From assembly GCA_022072515.1 (NCBI GenBank), contig JAJVHT010000125.1, positions 1 to 36,231 of the forward strand: a stretch of 36,231 nt of DNA, read 5' to 3'. Both the position numbers and the translations under genes were made by a program. The stretch is from a bacterium (GTDB lineage Bacteria > Zhuqueibacterota > Zhuqueibacteria > Zhuqueibacterales > Zhuqueibacteraceae). Positions 15,043 through 23,796 of the stretch are shown piece after piece. The notes beneath the pieces are model-generated. The model did no database searches, was not told the origin of the DNA, and saw only the letters and a list, made by a program, of their open reading frames with translations. The first letter of the stretch is position 1; each line of letters starts with the position of its first letter.

Positions 15043-16446
15043 CTATGCCTGCAGAGCCAGCTTTTCAACGAACAACGCCGGCATTCCGGAGAAGTCGCCG
15101 TTGCTCATGAAAAGAATAATATCGTCTCGTTTTATTTGTTGAATAATGAAATTAGCCATTTCATCCCCGGTTGGCACGATGTCGGCCGGCTTGCCCAAAC
15201 GCCGCACGCCGTCCACGACATTTTCCAAAGATAGCCGCTCGGCCTCCGGCACTTTATCGGGGCGGTGCATCGGCGCGAAGACGACGCGATCTGCCGCCTC
15301 GAAAGCGCGAATGTATTCCGGCTCAAAAACTTTGCGCTTCGTGCTGGCGGTGCGCGGCTCAAACACCGCCCACAGCCGGCGCTGCGGATGGCGTTGTTTC
15401 ACGCCGCGCAGCGTCTCGCGAACTTCCGTCGGGTGATGCGCAAAATCATCCAACACCAGCAAATCATTTTCGTTATATTTGACCTGCAAACGCCGGCGCA
15501 CGCCGCGAAAGGTGCGCCAGGCGGCGCTGATTTTTTCCGGCGCGATGCCGAGCTGTGTGGCCGCCGCAAAAACCGCGGTCGCATTGGCCACATTGTGCTC
15601 GCCGGCCAGCGGAATGAACAGCGGCCCGAATTTTTCACCGCCGTGCGCGATGGTGAATTCGCTCCCGTCGGGCTGCACGGTGATGGCGCTGGGACGCCAT
15701 TCGGCTTCGGCGCCGAAACCGAAGGTGGCCACTTTGCTAAAAGCGCGCGGCAGCATTTCACGCACCGTCGGGTCGTCGTGGCGCGCAATCAGATAACCGT
15801 TGCCGGGAATGATGTTGATCAACCGGCGAAAAGCGATTTTGACTTCTTCAAAATTTTTGAAAATATCGGCGTGGTCGTATTCGATATTGTTGAGAATCAC
15901 CAAATTCGGCAGGTAGTGCAAAAACTTTGAGCCTTTGTCGAAGAACGCCGTGTCGTACTCATCGCCTTCGAGTACGAAGTGGCGGCCGTTGCCAAGCTTG
16001 AAACCCTGGCCGAAATTTTCCGGAAGACCGCCGATGAAAAAGCTCGGATCAGCGCCGGCGCTTTCCAAAGTCCACGCCAGCAGGCTGCTCGTCGTGGTTT
16101 TGCCGTGCGTGCCGGCGACGACGCACGAATATTTGCCGCGAATAAAAAACTCTTTCAGCGCTTCCGGCAGCGAATAATAGCGCAAGCCGGCATTGAGCAG
16201 GTATTCGACTTCGGAATTGCCGCGTGACATGGCGTTGCCGACGATGACCAAATCCGGATGCGGTTGCAAGTGGCCGGCGTCGAAGCCTTGATAGACCGGA
16301 ATCTGCTGCTGCTCTAAAAACGTGCTCATCGGCGGATAGACATTCAAATCGGAGCCGGTGACGCGATGGCCGCGCTGCTTGAGCATACCGGCCAACGCCG
16401 CCATGCCCGTTCCACAAATGCCGATGAGGTGAATGTGTTGTGACAC
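15043..16446 (-). CDS. mpl: UDP-N-acetylmuramate:L-Ala-gamma-D-Glu-mDAP ligase Mpl
   Basis: Mur-ligase family enzyme that attaches recycled murein tripeptide to UDP-MurNAc in the cytoplasm. Seen: N-terminal LIGICGTGMAALAGML, ATP P-loop AGTHGKTTTSS (111-121), the Mpl-type segment EGDEYDTAFFDKGSKF (160-175), NNIEYDHADIF, and the C-terminal FAHHPTEV and FEPRTAST. MurC shares the fold but lacks the DEYDTAFFD pattern. 467 aa is normal. The start is GTG at 16446; the ribosome site AGAGGG lies rather far upstream. It follows the thioredoxin-like gene by 40 bp. With the dipeptide epimerase at 33929-34996 it points to peptide recycling. Confidence 0.9.
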   Translation of the reverse strand: MSQHIHLIGICGTGMAALAGMLKQRGHRVTGSDLNVYPPMSTFLEQQQIPVYQGFDAGHLQPHPDLVIVGNAMSRGNSEVEYLLNAGLRYYSLPEALKEFFIRGKYSCVVAGTHGKTTTSSLLAWTLESAGADPSFFIGGLPENFGQGFKLGNGRHFVLEGDEYDTAFFDKGSKFLHYLPNLVILNNIEYDHADIFKNFEEVKIAFRRLINIIPGNGYLIARHDDPTVREMLPRAFSKVATFGFGAEAEWRPSAITVQPDGSEFTIAHGGEKFGPLFIPLAGEHNVANATAVFAAATQLGIAPEKISAAWRTFRGVRRRLQVKYNENDLLVLDDFAHHPTEVRETLRGVKQRHPQRRLWAVFEPRTASTKRKVFEPEYIRAFEAADRVVFAPMHRPDKVPEAERLSLENVVDGVRRLGKPADIVPTGDEMANFIIQQIKRDDIILFMSNGDFSGMPALFVEKLALQA

Positions 16447-16486
16447 GTGATTCTAATGCCCTCTTTTATGGATACTGCTTTGTTGT

Positions 16487-17092
16487 TCAGAGTATCGGCA
16501 ATAATGAAATTGCCAGGCCCAGCCAAGCAAGTCGCTGCTCCGATTCCACTTTCTGCGCCCATGCCGAGTTTTGCTTGAGTATATTCACCCAATCCTGCTC
16601 GAGGCTTATCGACGGCTCTTCGGTAATGCGCCCCAACTCGCCTTGGGTTTGCGCTGTTACCGCATGGCCGTTCGCCGCCCACTCTCGTGCGCCGCGCAGA
16701 AAAATAAACGTCGGTACTTTGTCGATTTTAAAGGCTTCCACGAAACCGTGCGCATCTTTTTTGGTGCGATCCAAACCAAACAATTGGGCTGAAAAATTTT
16801 TGTTGTCCGCCAGCTTGAGTGTCGTATAAAAATGCGGCACCTCGCGTTTGCTGTCACTGCACCAACTGCCGAAGAAAATCAAAACCGTCACCGGCTCCTC
16901 ATAACAGCGCAGGAGTTGCACGGCATTTTCCGCCGGTTGATACGCGCCGGGAAGCGGCCAAAACTCCGGCACGGCTTTAAAGAGCGAATCCGGTGTTAGC
17001 CAGTCGCGCTGATAAATTTCGCCTTCGCGATTTTGCGCTAAAGCGGTTGCCGGCACCAAAAGAAATAAGATATATCGTCTCAAAATACGCAT
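16487..17092 (-). CDS. Exported thioredoxin-fold protein with a WCSDS site
   Basis: 201 aa with a cleavable signal peptide (MRILRRYILFLLVPATALAQ). The thioredoxin fold is shown by VTVLIFFGSWCSDSKREVP (about 68-86) and the cis-Pro loop KVPTFIFL. The active site has only Cys78; the second Cys of CxxC is Ser81. Such WCxDS sites occur in a thioredoxin-like subfamily and argue against ordinary dithiol chemistry, leaving monothiol or binding roles. Another Cys (Cys63) might act as a resolving thiol. Tightly placed between the RodZ-like gene (15 bp) and mpl (40 bp), which suggests co-transcription. Confidence 0.75.
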   Translation of the reverse strand: MRILRRYILFLLVPATALAQNREGEIYQRDWLTPDSLFKAVPEFWPLPGAYQPAENAVQLLRCYEEPVTVLIFFGSWCSDSKREVPHFYTTLKLADNKNFSAQLFGLDRTKKDAHGFVEAFKIDKVPTFIFLRGAREWAANGHAVTAQTQGELGRITEEPSISLEQDWVNILKQNSAWAQKVESEQRLAWLGLAISLLPIL

Positions 17093-17107
17093 GCTGACAG
17101 AATTATA

Positions 17108-18052
17108 TTAATCCAATCCTTGTGGCCTTCGAATTGGCATGTTATCCAACGGCACAATGTCACGCGGCTTGGGTGGTTGCGGCGTGACGGCCCGGCGATT
17201 GGTAACGCCTGCCGCCGTGATCGTGAGATATTCAATTTGGCCGGCAAGCCCAAATTTGCCGAGATTTTTTCCCGCCAGCGTCAAGGTCACGGCGCCACCC
17301 GGGGTGATGCGAAGATTGAATTGCTCTTTGGCCGTCCAGGACGGCGTTTGGTCGACGCGATAAAGTGTGGACCGCACTGTATCTCTGCCGTCACGGACGA
17401 TGCGTAGCCGCGTTGGCACGGCAAACTGCGCTTGGAGGATCAATTCATTCGTCGCCGGCGGCGGTGCTGCCGGTTCCAGCTTTTGCTCGGTGGCTTGCTG
17501 TTGTTTTTCGGCAAGCTGTTCGATGGGCGCCTCTTGCAGTTGGGCGGGGTCCTCGATTTTGACGGTTTTAATCGCATCATCCGGCAAGGCCTCTGTTTCC
17601 GGGCCGCCGGCGCGCGATACGAAAAACACGATAACGGCCATCACCAAAAGCATACCCAAGCCGAGGAGAACTTCCTTGAGATAAGGGAACGCTAGGGGCA
17701 GCGCCACTGCCGTTTCCGGGGTCTTGGGTTTGAGTGAAATCAAAGTGGCCGGCGTTTGGCGTTTCGGCAAATTCTGCGGCTCGGTTTCCAGCCTCTGCTG
17801 TTGCTGCAAGCGCAGCGTTTCCGTCTGCTCCTGTTCGTGCCAGCGGTTGACGAGGGCTTCGCCATTCAGCCCGACGTTTTGCGCAAAAGTTTTAATGAAT
17901 GCCGTTACGTAAGGACGCGGCAAAAAGTCAAATTGGCCGTCTTCGATTTTTTGGAGATGCGCGAGTTGAATGTGCGTATGATGAACGATTTCCTCAAGCT
18001 TGATTCCCTTGGCAAGACGGGCTTGTTGAATTTCTGCGCCAATCTCTTTCAT
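17108..18052 (-). CDS. RodZ-like protein: HTH, transmembrane helix, C-terminal DUF4115
   Basis: Cytoplasmic Cro/C1-type helix-turn-helix of the RodZ kind (about 3-70: IGAEIQQARLAKGIKLEEI, HLQKIEDGQFDFLP, YVTAFIKTFAQNVGL), a Gln-rich linker, one membrane helix (127-147, VLLGLGMLLVMAVIVFFVS), a Pro/Gln/Glu-rich stretch and a beta-rich C-terminal domain of the DUF4115 type. RodZ couples MreB to the elongation machinery; no mre genes are in the window, so the role is inferred from architecture. ATG at 18052 with GAAGAGGTTT in front is preferred over an in-frame TTG at 18076. Begins 20 bp after maf. Confidence 0.82.
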   Translation of the reverse strand: MKEIGAEIQQARLAKGIKLEEIVHHTHIQLAHLQKIEDGQFDFLPRPYVTAFIKTFAQNVGLNGEALVNRWHEQEQTETLRLQQQQRLETEPQNLPKRQTPATLISLKPKTPETAVALPLAFPYLKEVLLGLGMLLVMAVIVFFVSRAGGPETEALPDDAIKTVKIEDPAQLQEAPIEQLAEKQQQATEQKLEPAAPPPATNELILQAQFAVPTRLRIVRDGRDTVRSTLYRVDQTPSWTAKEQFNLRITPGGAVTLTLAGKNLGKFGLAGQIEYLTITAAGVTNRRAVTPQPPKPRDIVPLDNMPIRRPQGLD

Positions 18053-18072
18053 AAACCTCTTCCCTGGATGGT

Positions 18073-18666
18073 TCAACTCTTATAAAAAGCGCGTAATGCG
18101 AGATAAAACTTGGTGAGCGGAAAACCCACAACATTATAAAAACAGCCGTTGAGACGCTCGGAGAAAACCGCGCTCAAGTCTTGAATGCCGTACGCGCCGG
18201 CTTTATCCATCGCCTCGCCGCTGCGAACGTACGCCGCGATTTCCGCTTCTTCCAATTCGCGAAAAGTCACTTCCGTCATTTCGACACCGATCTTTTCGCG
18301 GTCTGAGGGCCGGTCCACAATGGCAAACCCGGTGAAGACATGATGGGTTTTTCCGGACAGGCGGCGCAGCATGTCGCAAGCGTCGGCCGTGGAGACAGGT
18401 TTGCCTAAAATAGCCTTTTCCAAAACGACGATGGTATCGGCGCCAATCACGATGCCGCTCGCCACCCCGGCCGCGACGGCTTTGCACTTGCGCCGGGCCA
18501 ATTCCACCGCATATTCGGCCGGTGGCAGGGTTGACGCCATGTTTTCATCAACAGAACTGGGACGAACAACAAACGCGAGGCCGATTTTTTTCAAAATTTC
18601 GGCGCGCCGCGGCGAAGCCGAAGCGAGAATGATGGGTTTGTCCGGCAAGGATAAAGGCAAAGACAT
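18073..18666 (-). CDS. maf: Maf family nucleotide pyrophosphatase
   Basis: House-cleaning nucleoside triphosphate pyrophosphatase of the Maf/YhdE family, cytoplasmic, acting on dTTP/UTP or modified nucleotides. Seen: ILASASPRRAEIL near the N-terminus, SVDENMAS, ELARRKCKAVA, GADTIVVLEKAILGKP with the catalytic Asp, and KAGAYGIQDL with GCFYNVVGFPL at the C-terminus. 197 aa is typical. Maf genes often sit next to cell-shape genes, as here beside a RodZ-like gene. Confidence 0.92.
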   Translation of the reverse strand: MSLPLSLPDKPIILASASPRRAEILKKIGLAFVVRPSSVDENMASTLPPAEYAVELARRKCKAVAAGVASGIVIGADTIVVLEKAILGKPVSTADACDMLRRLSGKTHHVFTGFAIVDRPSDREKIGVEMTEVTFRELEEAEIAAYVRSGEAMDKAGAYGIQDLSAVFSERLNGCFYNVVGFPLTKFYLALRAFYKS

Positions 18667-18744
18667 AAGACGTGCAGCGTTGTATAAAAGATAAATCGTA
18701 AAACGTCATGCAAAATGTAAAGAGGTGAATGAGTAAGTTTTGCG

Positions 18745-19197
18745 CTACGTTTTACTCAGCGGACTTTCCAACATAAAAGTGACCGGCCCATCGTTATGGA
18801 TTTCAACCGACATCATCGCGCCAAAAACGCCCTCGGCCACCCGAAGCGGGAACCGCCGCATTTCTTGCACGAAGGCTTTGTACAACGGCTCGGCGATTTC
18901 CGGGCGCGCCGCCTCCTCAAAGCCGGGCCGCCGGCCTTTGCGGGTGTCGCCGTACAGGGTGAATTGCGAGATCACCAAGGCGCTGCCGGCGACGTCGAGC
19001 AGCGAGCGATTGAATTTATTATTTTCGTCTTCAAAGATGCGCAGATGCACGCATTTTTCGGCCAGATAACGCCCCTCGGCCTCCGTGTCGCCGCTGCGAA
19101 TGCCGAGCAAAATTACCAGTCCCTGCTCAATGGCGCCGACGGTTTTTCCCTCGACGGTGACCGACCCTTTGCTGACGCGTTGGATAAGAGCTCGCAT
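18745..19197 (-). CDS. dtd: D-aminoacyl-tRNA deacylase
   Basis: Removes D-amino acids (and Gly from tRNA-Ala) mischarged onto tRNA; a homodimeric cytoplasmic enzyme. The opening [17 protein letters not shown], the block [15 protein letters not shown] with the catalytic region, and NDGPVTFML with the cross-subunit Gly-cisPro are all present. 150 aa is the standard length. Together with AlaX it is the second tRNA proofreading enzyme in the window. ATG at 19197. Confidence 0.95.
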   Translation of the reverse strand: MRALIQRVSKGSVTVEGKTVGAIEQGLVILLGIRSGDTEAEGRYLAEKCVHLRIFEDENNKFNRSLLDVAGSALVISQFTLYGDTRKGRRPGFEEAARPEIAEPLYKAFVQEMRRFPLRVAEGVFGAMMSVEIHNDGPVTFMLESPLSKT

Positions 19198-19250
19198 GTG
19201 ATCGCTTATCGGTGGTTAACGGCTTCGGCGCTTTCGCTGTTTCAGTCTTT

Positions 19251-20135
19251 TTAGGTTCCGCAGTAAATCGCTGCCAACCCCACCAACATATCGGCCTTCA
19301 GCATGGCGCTGAGTTGTCGCATGCGCTGCCGCACCGGATTTTTCCATAATCCATAAACGGCCAGAAGCAAAACCGGATCGACACCCAGGAGAATGATCCA
19401 GAAATAGGTGGCGCTGTAGATGCCGAGCTGAAAAGGAACCACGGTTACCACCAGCAAGAGCCCGAACGCTACAGTGGCCGCGCTTTGTGCCGTGCGGAGT
19501 CCGTGCACCAGCGGCAGCGTGCGCGCCTGCATGGCAGCATCGCCGGCTTGATCCTCGATGTCTTTAATGACCTCACGGCCAAAGTGCATCAAAAAGGAGA
19601 AGAGAGCCGGAAACATGCCCGCGCGCCAACCACTTTTCCATGTATCGAAGTTGCTCGGCAAAGCCAATGGCGCTAACCCGGCTTGCGCCGCAAGGGCGCC
19701 GTAAATGAACGCGAGCGCGGTGGCTAAACTGACCGCCACATTTCCGGATAACGGCTGGCGCTTTAATTTCCAGCTATAAACCACCAGCAACAGTGAGGTG
19801 ATGATAGCGATCAGCGCCACGCTCTTATTGATCAATATACTAAAAAAATTACCACAAGCCAATAAAAATATCGTGAAGGTGAGCGCCGTTTTCGGCGCGA
19901 GCCGGCCGGCGGGCAAAATTCTTTGTGGCCGATTGATGCGGTCGATATCGAGGTCGAAAAAATCGTTGATCACATTGGCGCCGGCGGCAATCAGCATGGC
20001 AGAAATAACGGCATACAGCACCGGCAAGGTGAAATGAAAGGGCCGCACGAGAAGAGCGGCGACTAAAATCGACACGCCGGTGATGGCGACATTCAACGGA
20101 CGGGTAATGATGATGAGCGCATAAAGACGTTGCAT
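19251..20135 (-). CDS. UbiA-family prenyltransferase, geranylgeranylglycerol-phosphate type
   Basis: Integral membrane prenyltransferase with about eight or nine helices. First Asp motif NDFFDLDID (57-65, NDxxDxxxD) continues RINRPQRILPAGRL. Second motif FGREVIKDIEDQAGD (185-199) is the form seen in digeranylgeranylglyceryl-phosphate synthase-like proteins rather than MenA or UbiA proper. In archaea that enzyme adds a second geranylgeranyl chain to a glycerol ether lipid; bacterial homologues are of uncertain role (ether lipid or quinone). No GGGP synthase is in the window. Start is ATG at 20135; a TTG directly before it is possible. First gene of the minus run, divergent from pdxA. Confidence 0.82.
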   Translation of the reverse strand: MQRLYALIIITRPLNVAITGVSILVAALLVRPFHFTLPVLYAVISAMLIAAGANVINDFFDLDIDRINRPQRILPAGRLAPKTALTFTIFLLACGNFFSILINKSVALIAIITSLLLVVYSWKLKRQPLSGNVAVSLATALAFIYGALAAQAGLAPLALPSNFDTWKSGWRAGMFPALFSFLMHFGREVIKDIEDQAGDAAMQARTLPLVHGLRTAQSAATVAFGLLLVVTVVPFQLGIYSATYFWIILLGVDPVLLLAVYGLWKNPVRQRMRQLSAMLKADMLVGLAAIYCGT

Positions 20136-20308
20136 CAAAGCGGACGCATTAAATGGGTAAAGGATGAGGCTGCTTGGTCAATCGTGACAATATTTAAATA
20201 AAGTTCCGACAGCATTCGTAAATTAGGCGGTCGCGCCACAAAAGTCAAACAAATTTTAGGTTTATTCATTTGTCCCGCTCTTTTTATGCGTGAATTGAAA
20301 ATCGGGAC

Positions 20309-20337
20309 TTGCATTTTCGCGGCGCACCATCTATATT
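20309..20337 (+). promoter_or_regulatory. Sigma70-type promoter of pdxA
   Basis: TTGCAT (20309-20314), 17-base spacer, TATATT (20332-20337). Expected transcription start is near 20344, only about six bases before the pdxA ATG at 20350, so the mRNA would be almost leaderless. The same two hexamers at the same spacing precede yggS. Confidence 0.65.
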
Positions 20338-20349
20338 GTAACATAATTT

Positions 20350-21348
20350 ATGAGTGAACCATTTTCTCAAACCATCGCCATCACCATTGGCGACTGCAAC
20401 GGTATCGGCCCGGAAGTGACGTTGAAAGCATTGGCGCAAACGCCGTTGCCACGCACTTTTCGTGTCGTGATCATTGGCCCGGAGATGGCGCTGCGATTCT
20501 GGCAAAATTCTTTGCACAGCACTTTCGTGCTACCTCGGATTGCGGATTTGGAAGAATGGCCGGACGGCGTGCCTGCCGTTATCTTGGATAAAGATCACGA
20601 GCAAACGCCTGTTCAAATCGGGGAGTTATCGGCGGCTGCCGGGAAAATCGCCGGCCAGGCATTGGTTCAGGCGATGGCGTTGGCGCGTGCCGGCAAGGTA
20701 CAGGCGATAGTGACCGCACCGGTGAACAAACACGCGCTGCACCTCGCCGGTTTCCGTTATCCGGGACAAACGGAATTGCTCGCCGAAGGTCTCGGCGCAG
20801 CAAATTTTGCGATGATGCTTCTCGCCGAAGATTTTCGCGTGGCGCTGGTGACGACGCATCTGCCGCTGCGGCAAGTTGCCGCGGCCATAACGACGGATTT
20901 GATCGTGCGGCGTCTGCGCGTTTTGCAACAGGATTTAACCATGCGCTTTCGCATTGCGGCTCCGCGCCTGGCGGTGACCGGCTTGAATCCACATGCCGGT
21001 GAAGGCGGATTGTTGGGCGACGAGGAAAAAACGATTATCGCACCGGCGCTGGAGCAAGCCCGCCGCGAAGGCATCATGGCAGAAGGCCCATTTTCCGCCG
21101 ACGCCCTTTTCGGTCAGCGTCCCCAAAATCATTTTGACGCGTATCTCGCCATGTATCATGATCAAGGCTTGATCCCGCTCAAAATGTTTGGCTTTGGCCG
21201 CGCCGTCAATTATACCGCCGGTTTGCCGGTTATTCGCACTTCACCCGATCATGGCACAGCTTTCGACATCGCCGGAAAAGGGATTGCCGCGCCCACCAGC
21301 ATGGTGGAAGCGCTACGGCTGGCAGGAACTCTTTCCGCGCCGAACTAA
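20350..21348 (+). CDS. pdxA: 4-hydroxythreonine-4-phosphate dehydrogenase
   Basis: NAD-dependent enzyme of the DXP-dependent pyridoxal phosphate pathway. Seen: ITIGDCNGIGPEV near the N-terminus, VTAPVNK, FRYPGQTELLAE, and three metal-ligand histidines: His170 (TTHLPL), His215 (LNPHAGEGG) and His270 (MYHDQGLIPLK). C-terminal RTSPDHGTAFDIAGKG is also conserved. 332 aa is standard. In the first motif the common GDPAGIGPE is GDCNGIGPE, a minor change. Its PLP product would serve the YggS protein encoded 3 kb away, which is only a thematic link. Preceded by a strong promoter with almost no leader. Confidence 0.94.
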   Translation: MSEPFSQTIAITIGDCNGIGPEVTLKALAQTPLPRTFRVVIIGPEMALRFWQNSLHSTFVLPRIADLEEWPDGVPAVILDKDHEQTPVQIGELSAAAGKIAGQALVQAMALARAGKVQAIVTAPVNKHALHLAGFRYPGQTELLAEGLGAANFAMMLLAEDFRVALVTTHLPLRQVAAAITTDLIVRRLRVLQQDLTMRFRIAAPRLAVTGLNPHAGEGGLLGDEEKTIIAPALEQARREGIMAEGPFSADALFGQRPQNHFDAYLAMYHDQGLIPLKMFGFGRAVNYTAGLPVIRTSPDHGTAFDIAGKGIAAPTSMVEALRLAGTLSAPN

Positions 21349-21370
21349 AACCGTCCGAACGTACAGCCGC

Positions 21371-22132
21371 GTGGCGTATTTTTATGATCATCTCATGCGC
21401 CACGTGAATTACCACCGGTGGGCGTTGTACATCAGCGAGCTTTTCAGCTTTGCGGAGGGCGAACGCGTCGCGCGTGTATTGGAATTGGCATGCGGCACGG
21501 GCAATCTGCTGCTCGAATTGGCACAGGCCGGTTACAAAGTTTGCGGCTTGGATTTGTCTTATGAAATGGCGCGCGAAGCGGCGGCGCGCCTGCATAAATT
21601 TAAACTGGAAAGTGAAAAAAAATCAAATCACCCGTTGCCTTTTGCCCCTTGCGCCTGGCGCGGCGACATGCAAAACTTCGCGGTGGCCGCGCCGGTTGAT
21701 GCCGTCATTTGCCTCTACGACAGCTTCAATTATTGCGCCGAACCGGAACGGGCGCGCCGTTTGTTGAATTGTGCGGCGGCGGCGGTGCGGCGCGGCGGGC
21801 TGTTTATTTTCGATGTTTGCACGGAACACAATTGCCGCCGCAATTTCGGCAATTATTACGAACGCGAAAGTTATTTGGAAGTCTCCTACATTCGCCGCGC
21901 TTATTTCAAGCCTCTGCGCAAAATCCAGGTCAATGAGTTTTTCATTACGGATGATTTCAGCCGCGGCCCCACGCTGTACGAGCGGCACGAACAGCGGATT
22001 TACTCGTTGCGGGAAATCGAAGCGATGCTCGACCCGCAACAGTGGGTGCTCGCCGGACGTTTTGACGGCATGTCGCGCCGGCCCGGCACGGAAAAATCCG
22101 ATCGTGTGCATTTTGTGTTGAAACGAATATGA
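21371..22132 (+). CDS. Class I SAM-dependent methyltransferase
   Basis: Rossmann-fold methyltransferase. AYFYDHLMRHVNYHRWA opens the domain, ARVLELACGTGNLLLELA is motif I (SAM binding), GLDLSYEM is the acidic end of strand 2, and DAVICLYDSFNY is motif IV. The C-terminal RRPGTEKSDRVHFVLKR is typical of small-molecule methyltransferases; the substrate is unknown. The start is uncertain: the frame is open into pdxA, and I place it at GTG 21371 because the conserved YDxLM segment begins there. TTG 21284 or ATG 21251, both inside pdxA, are alternatives. Its stop overlaps ftsE by four bases. Confidence 0.75.
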   Translation: MAYFYDHLMRHVNYHRWALYISELFSFAEGERVARVLELACGTGNLLLELAQAGYKVCGLDLSYEMAREAAARLHKFKLESEKKSNHPLPFAPCAWRGDMQNFAVAAPVDAVICLYDSFNYCAEPERARRLLNCAAAAVRRGGLFIFDVCTEHNCRRNFGNYYERESYLEVSYIRRAYFKPLRKIQVNEFFITDDFSRGPTLYERHEQRIYSLREIEAMLDPQQWVLAGRFDGMSRRPGTEKSDRVHFVLKRI

Positions 22133-22794
22133 ATGTTGTCCGATTGTCAAATGTCAAAGTCCGCTACCGTGGCGGCGAAGGCCTTAAAAACGTGAATCTG
22201 CTGGTTCGCAACGGCGAGTTTGTTTTTCTCGTCGGCCCCAGCGGCGCCGGCAAGAGCACGGTGTTGCGCCTGATTTACATGGCCGAGCGCCCGGCGGATG
22301 GGCAAGTCGTGGTGGGGCAATTCAATTCGAATGCGATCACCCCCAAAGAAGTGCCGTTTCTGCGCCGGCAGCTCGGCATCATTTTTCAGGATTTCAAATT
22401 GCTGGAGGATCGCAGTGTTTATGAGAATGTGGCGTTCACCCTGCAAGTGACCGGCGCGAAACGCAAAGACGTCAAGCGCAAAGTGTTGCGCGCGCTCACC
22501 AATGTCGGTTTGAGCCACAAACGCTATAAAATGCCGCACGAGCTTTCCGGCGGCGAACAGCAGCGCGTCGCCATCGCCCGCGCGCTGGTGAACGACCCGT
22601 TTATTTTGCTCGCCGACGAGCCGACCGGCAATCTCGACCCGGTGACGACGCAAGGCATCATGGCGCTGCTCGAAAAAATCAATGCGCGCGGCACCGCGGT
22701 GCTCATGGCGACCCATAATTATTCTTTGTTCGAATCGCGCCCCTCGCCGCGCAAGCGCGTCGTGCGCATCGAAAACGGGATGACGAGCACATGA
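22129..22794 (+). CDS. ftsE: Cell division ATP-binding protein FtsE
   Basis: ABC ATPase that with FtsX controls septal murein hydrolases at the division site. Seen: Walker A GPSGAGKST (36-44), IIFQDFKLLEDRSVYENV (the FtsE-typical Q-loop region), signature ELSGGEQQR, Walker B ILLADEPTGNLD and H-loop MATHN. 221 aa is the usual size. The start ATG overlaps the previous stop, and ftsX follows after 46 bp, the standard ftsE-ftsX order. The C-terminus keeps the short basic end KRVVRIENG. Confidence 0.94.
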   Translation: MNVVRLSNVKVRYRGGEGLKNVNLLVRNGEFVFLVGPSGAGKSTVLRLIYMAERPADGQVVVGQFNSNAITPKEVPFLRRQLGIIFQDFKLLEDRSVYENVAFTLQVTGAKRKDVKRKVLRALTNVGLSHKRYKMPHELSGGEQQRVAIARALVNDPFILLADEPTGNLDPVTTQGIMALLEKINARGTAVLMATHNYSLFESRPSPRKRVVRIENGMTST

Positions 22795-22840
22795 GTCTTG
22801 GCCGCAACACGGATTTTGCAACGAAAATTTTTAGGAATCG

Positions 22841-23719
22841 ATGAGCGGCAGTTTCTTCTACAGTCTCCGCGAAGGCCTTGACGGTTTTCGCCGTGCCAAA
22901 TTGGCTTCATTTATTGCGTTGATGACGATGTCGTTCGCGCTCATTCTGGTGGGTATTGTCACGGCGGTCGCGGTAAATTTGGTCGGGCTGGTCGACACGA
23001 TGCGGGGGCGAATCGAATTCGAAGTGTTTGTCGATAATGGTTTGGCTAACGCTGACATGGCCGAGCTGCGCCAGCAGTTGCTGCAAGTGCGCGGCGTTGC
23101 TGCCGCGCAGTACATCTCACCGGCGGAAGCGGCGGAAATTTTTAAGCGCGAGTTTGCGCGCGGCGACGACAAAAAGGGATCGAGTTTTCTCGACGCGTTG
23201 GACGCCAATCCCCTGCCGGCCTCGTTCCGCATTACGTTGCAAAAGCCGTTTCAAAACAGCGCTGCGGTGCAGCAGGTGGCGCAAGATATCGAAAAACTGC
23301 GCGGCGTCGATGAAGTCGTTTACCGCCGCGATTTGATCGAAGCGTTGGATCGTTACGTAAAATGGGCGTTGTTGATCGGTTCGGGGTTCGGCATTATGTT
23401 TTGCGTTGGCGCTTTCTTATTGGTGATTAACGATATCCGCCTGGTCATTCATGCCAAGCGCCGGCTCATCGAAATCATGCAGCTTGTCGGCGCGACCCGC
23501 GCCTTTGTATACCGGCCGTTGCTGGTGCAGGGTTTCTTGCAGGGCATTGCCGGCGGGCTGCTCGCCTCCGGGTTTATTTATCTGCTCTATCGGCTGTTGC
23601 TTTTACAACTCGGAACGGCGCTGCAACTGCCCAATTTTTTGTTTATTGGTCTGCTCCTCGCCGGAATTTTGTTGGGCCTGGCCGCCAGCTATCTCGGCGC
23701 GAGAAAGTATATTCAGTGA
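22841..23719 (+). CDS. ftsX: Cell division protein FtsX
   Basis: Permease-like partner of FtsE, without transport function in known cases; it relays ATP hydrolysis to envelope murein hydrolase activators. Seen: cytoplasmic N-terminus SFFYSLREGLDGFRRAKLAS, first helix near 25-48, a periplasmic domain (about 50-165) beginning GRIEFEVFVDN and including YISPAEAAEIFKREFARG, then three membrane helices including IMFCVGAFLLVI and the cytoplasmic RRLIEIMQLVGATRAFVYRPLL. 292 aa, as expected. Followed by a terminator at 23764-23796. Confidence 0.93.
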   Translation: MSGSFFYSLREGLDGFRRAKLASFIALMTMSFALILVGIVTAVAVNLVGLVDTMRGRIEFEVFVDNGLANADMAELRQQLLQVRGVAAAQYISPAEAAEIFKREFARGDDKKGSSFLDALDANPLPASFRITLQKPFQNSAAVQQVAQDIEKLRGVDEVVYRRDLIEALDRYVKWALLIGSGFGIMFCVGAFLLVINDIRLVIHAKRRLIEIMQLVGATRAFVYRPLLVQGFLQGIAGGLLASGFIYLLYRLLLLQLGTALQLPNFLFIGLLLAGILLGLAASYLGARKYIQ

Positions 23720-23763
23720 TCGTGAATAGGATTCCGGATTGGGACAGCTTGGTGGGAGGGAAG

Positions 23764-23796
23764 CCCCTCGCTTTTTATTGCAGCGGGGTATTTTTT
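23764..23796 (+). terminator. Terminator after ftsX
   Basis: CCCCTCGC (23764-23771) pairs imperfectly with GCGGGG (23783-23788), then TA and six T (23791-23796). Suited to end the pdxA-ftsX transcript. The T-tract overlaps the stop codon of the decayed protease gene on the other strand. Confidence 0.6.
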
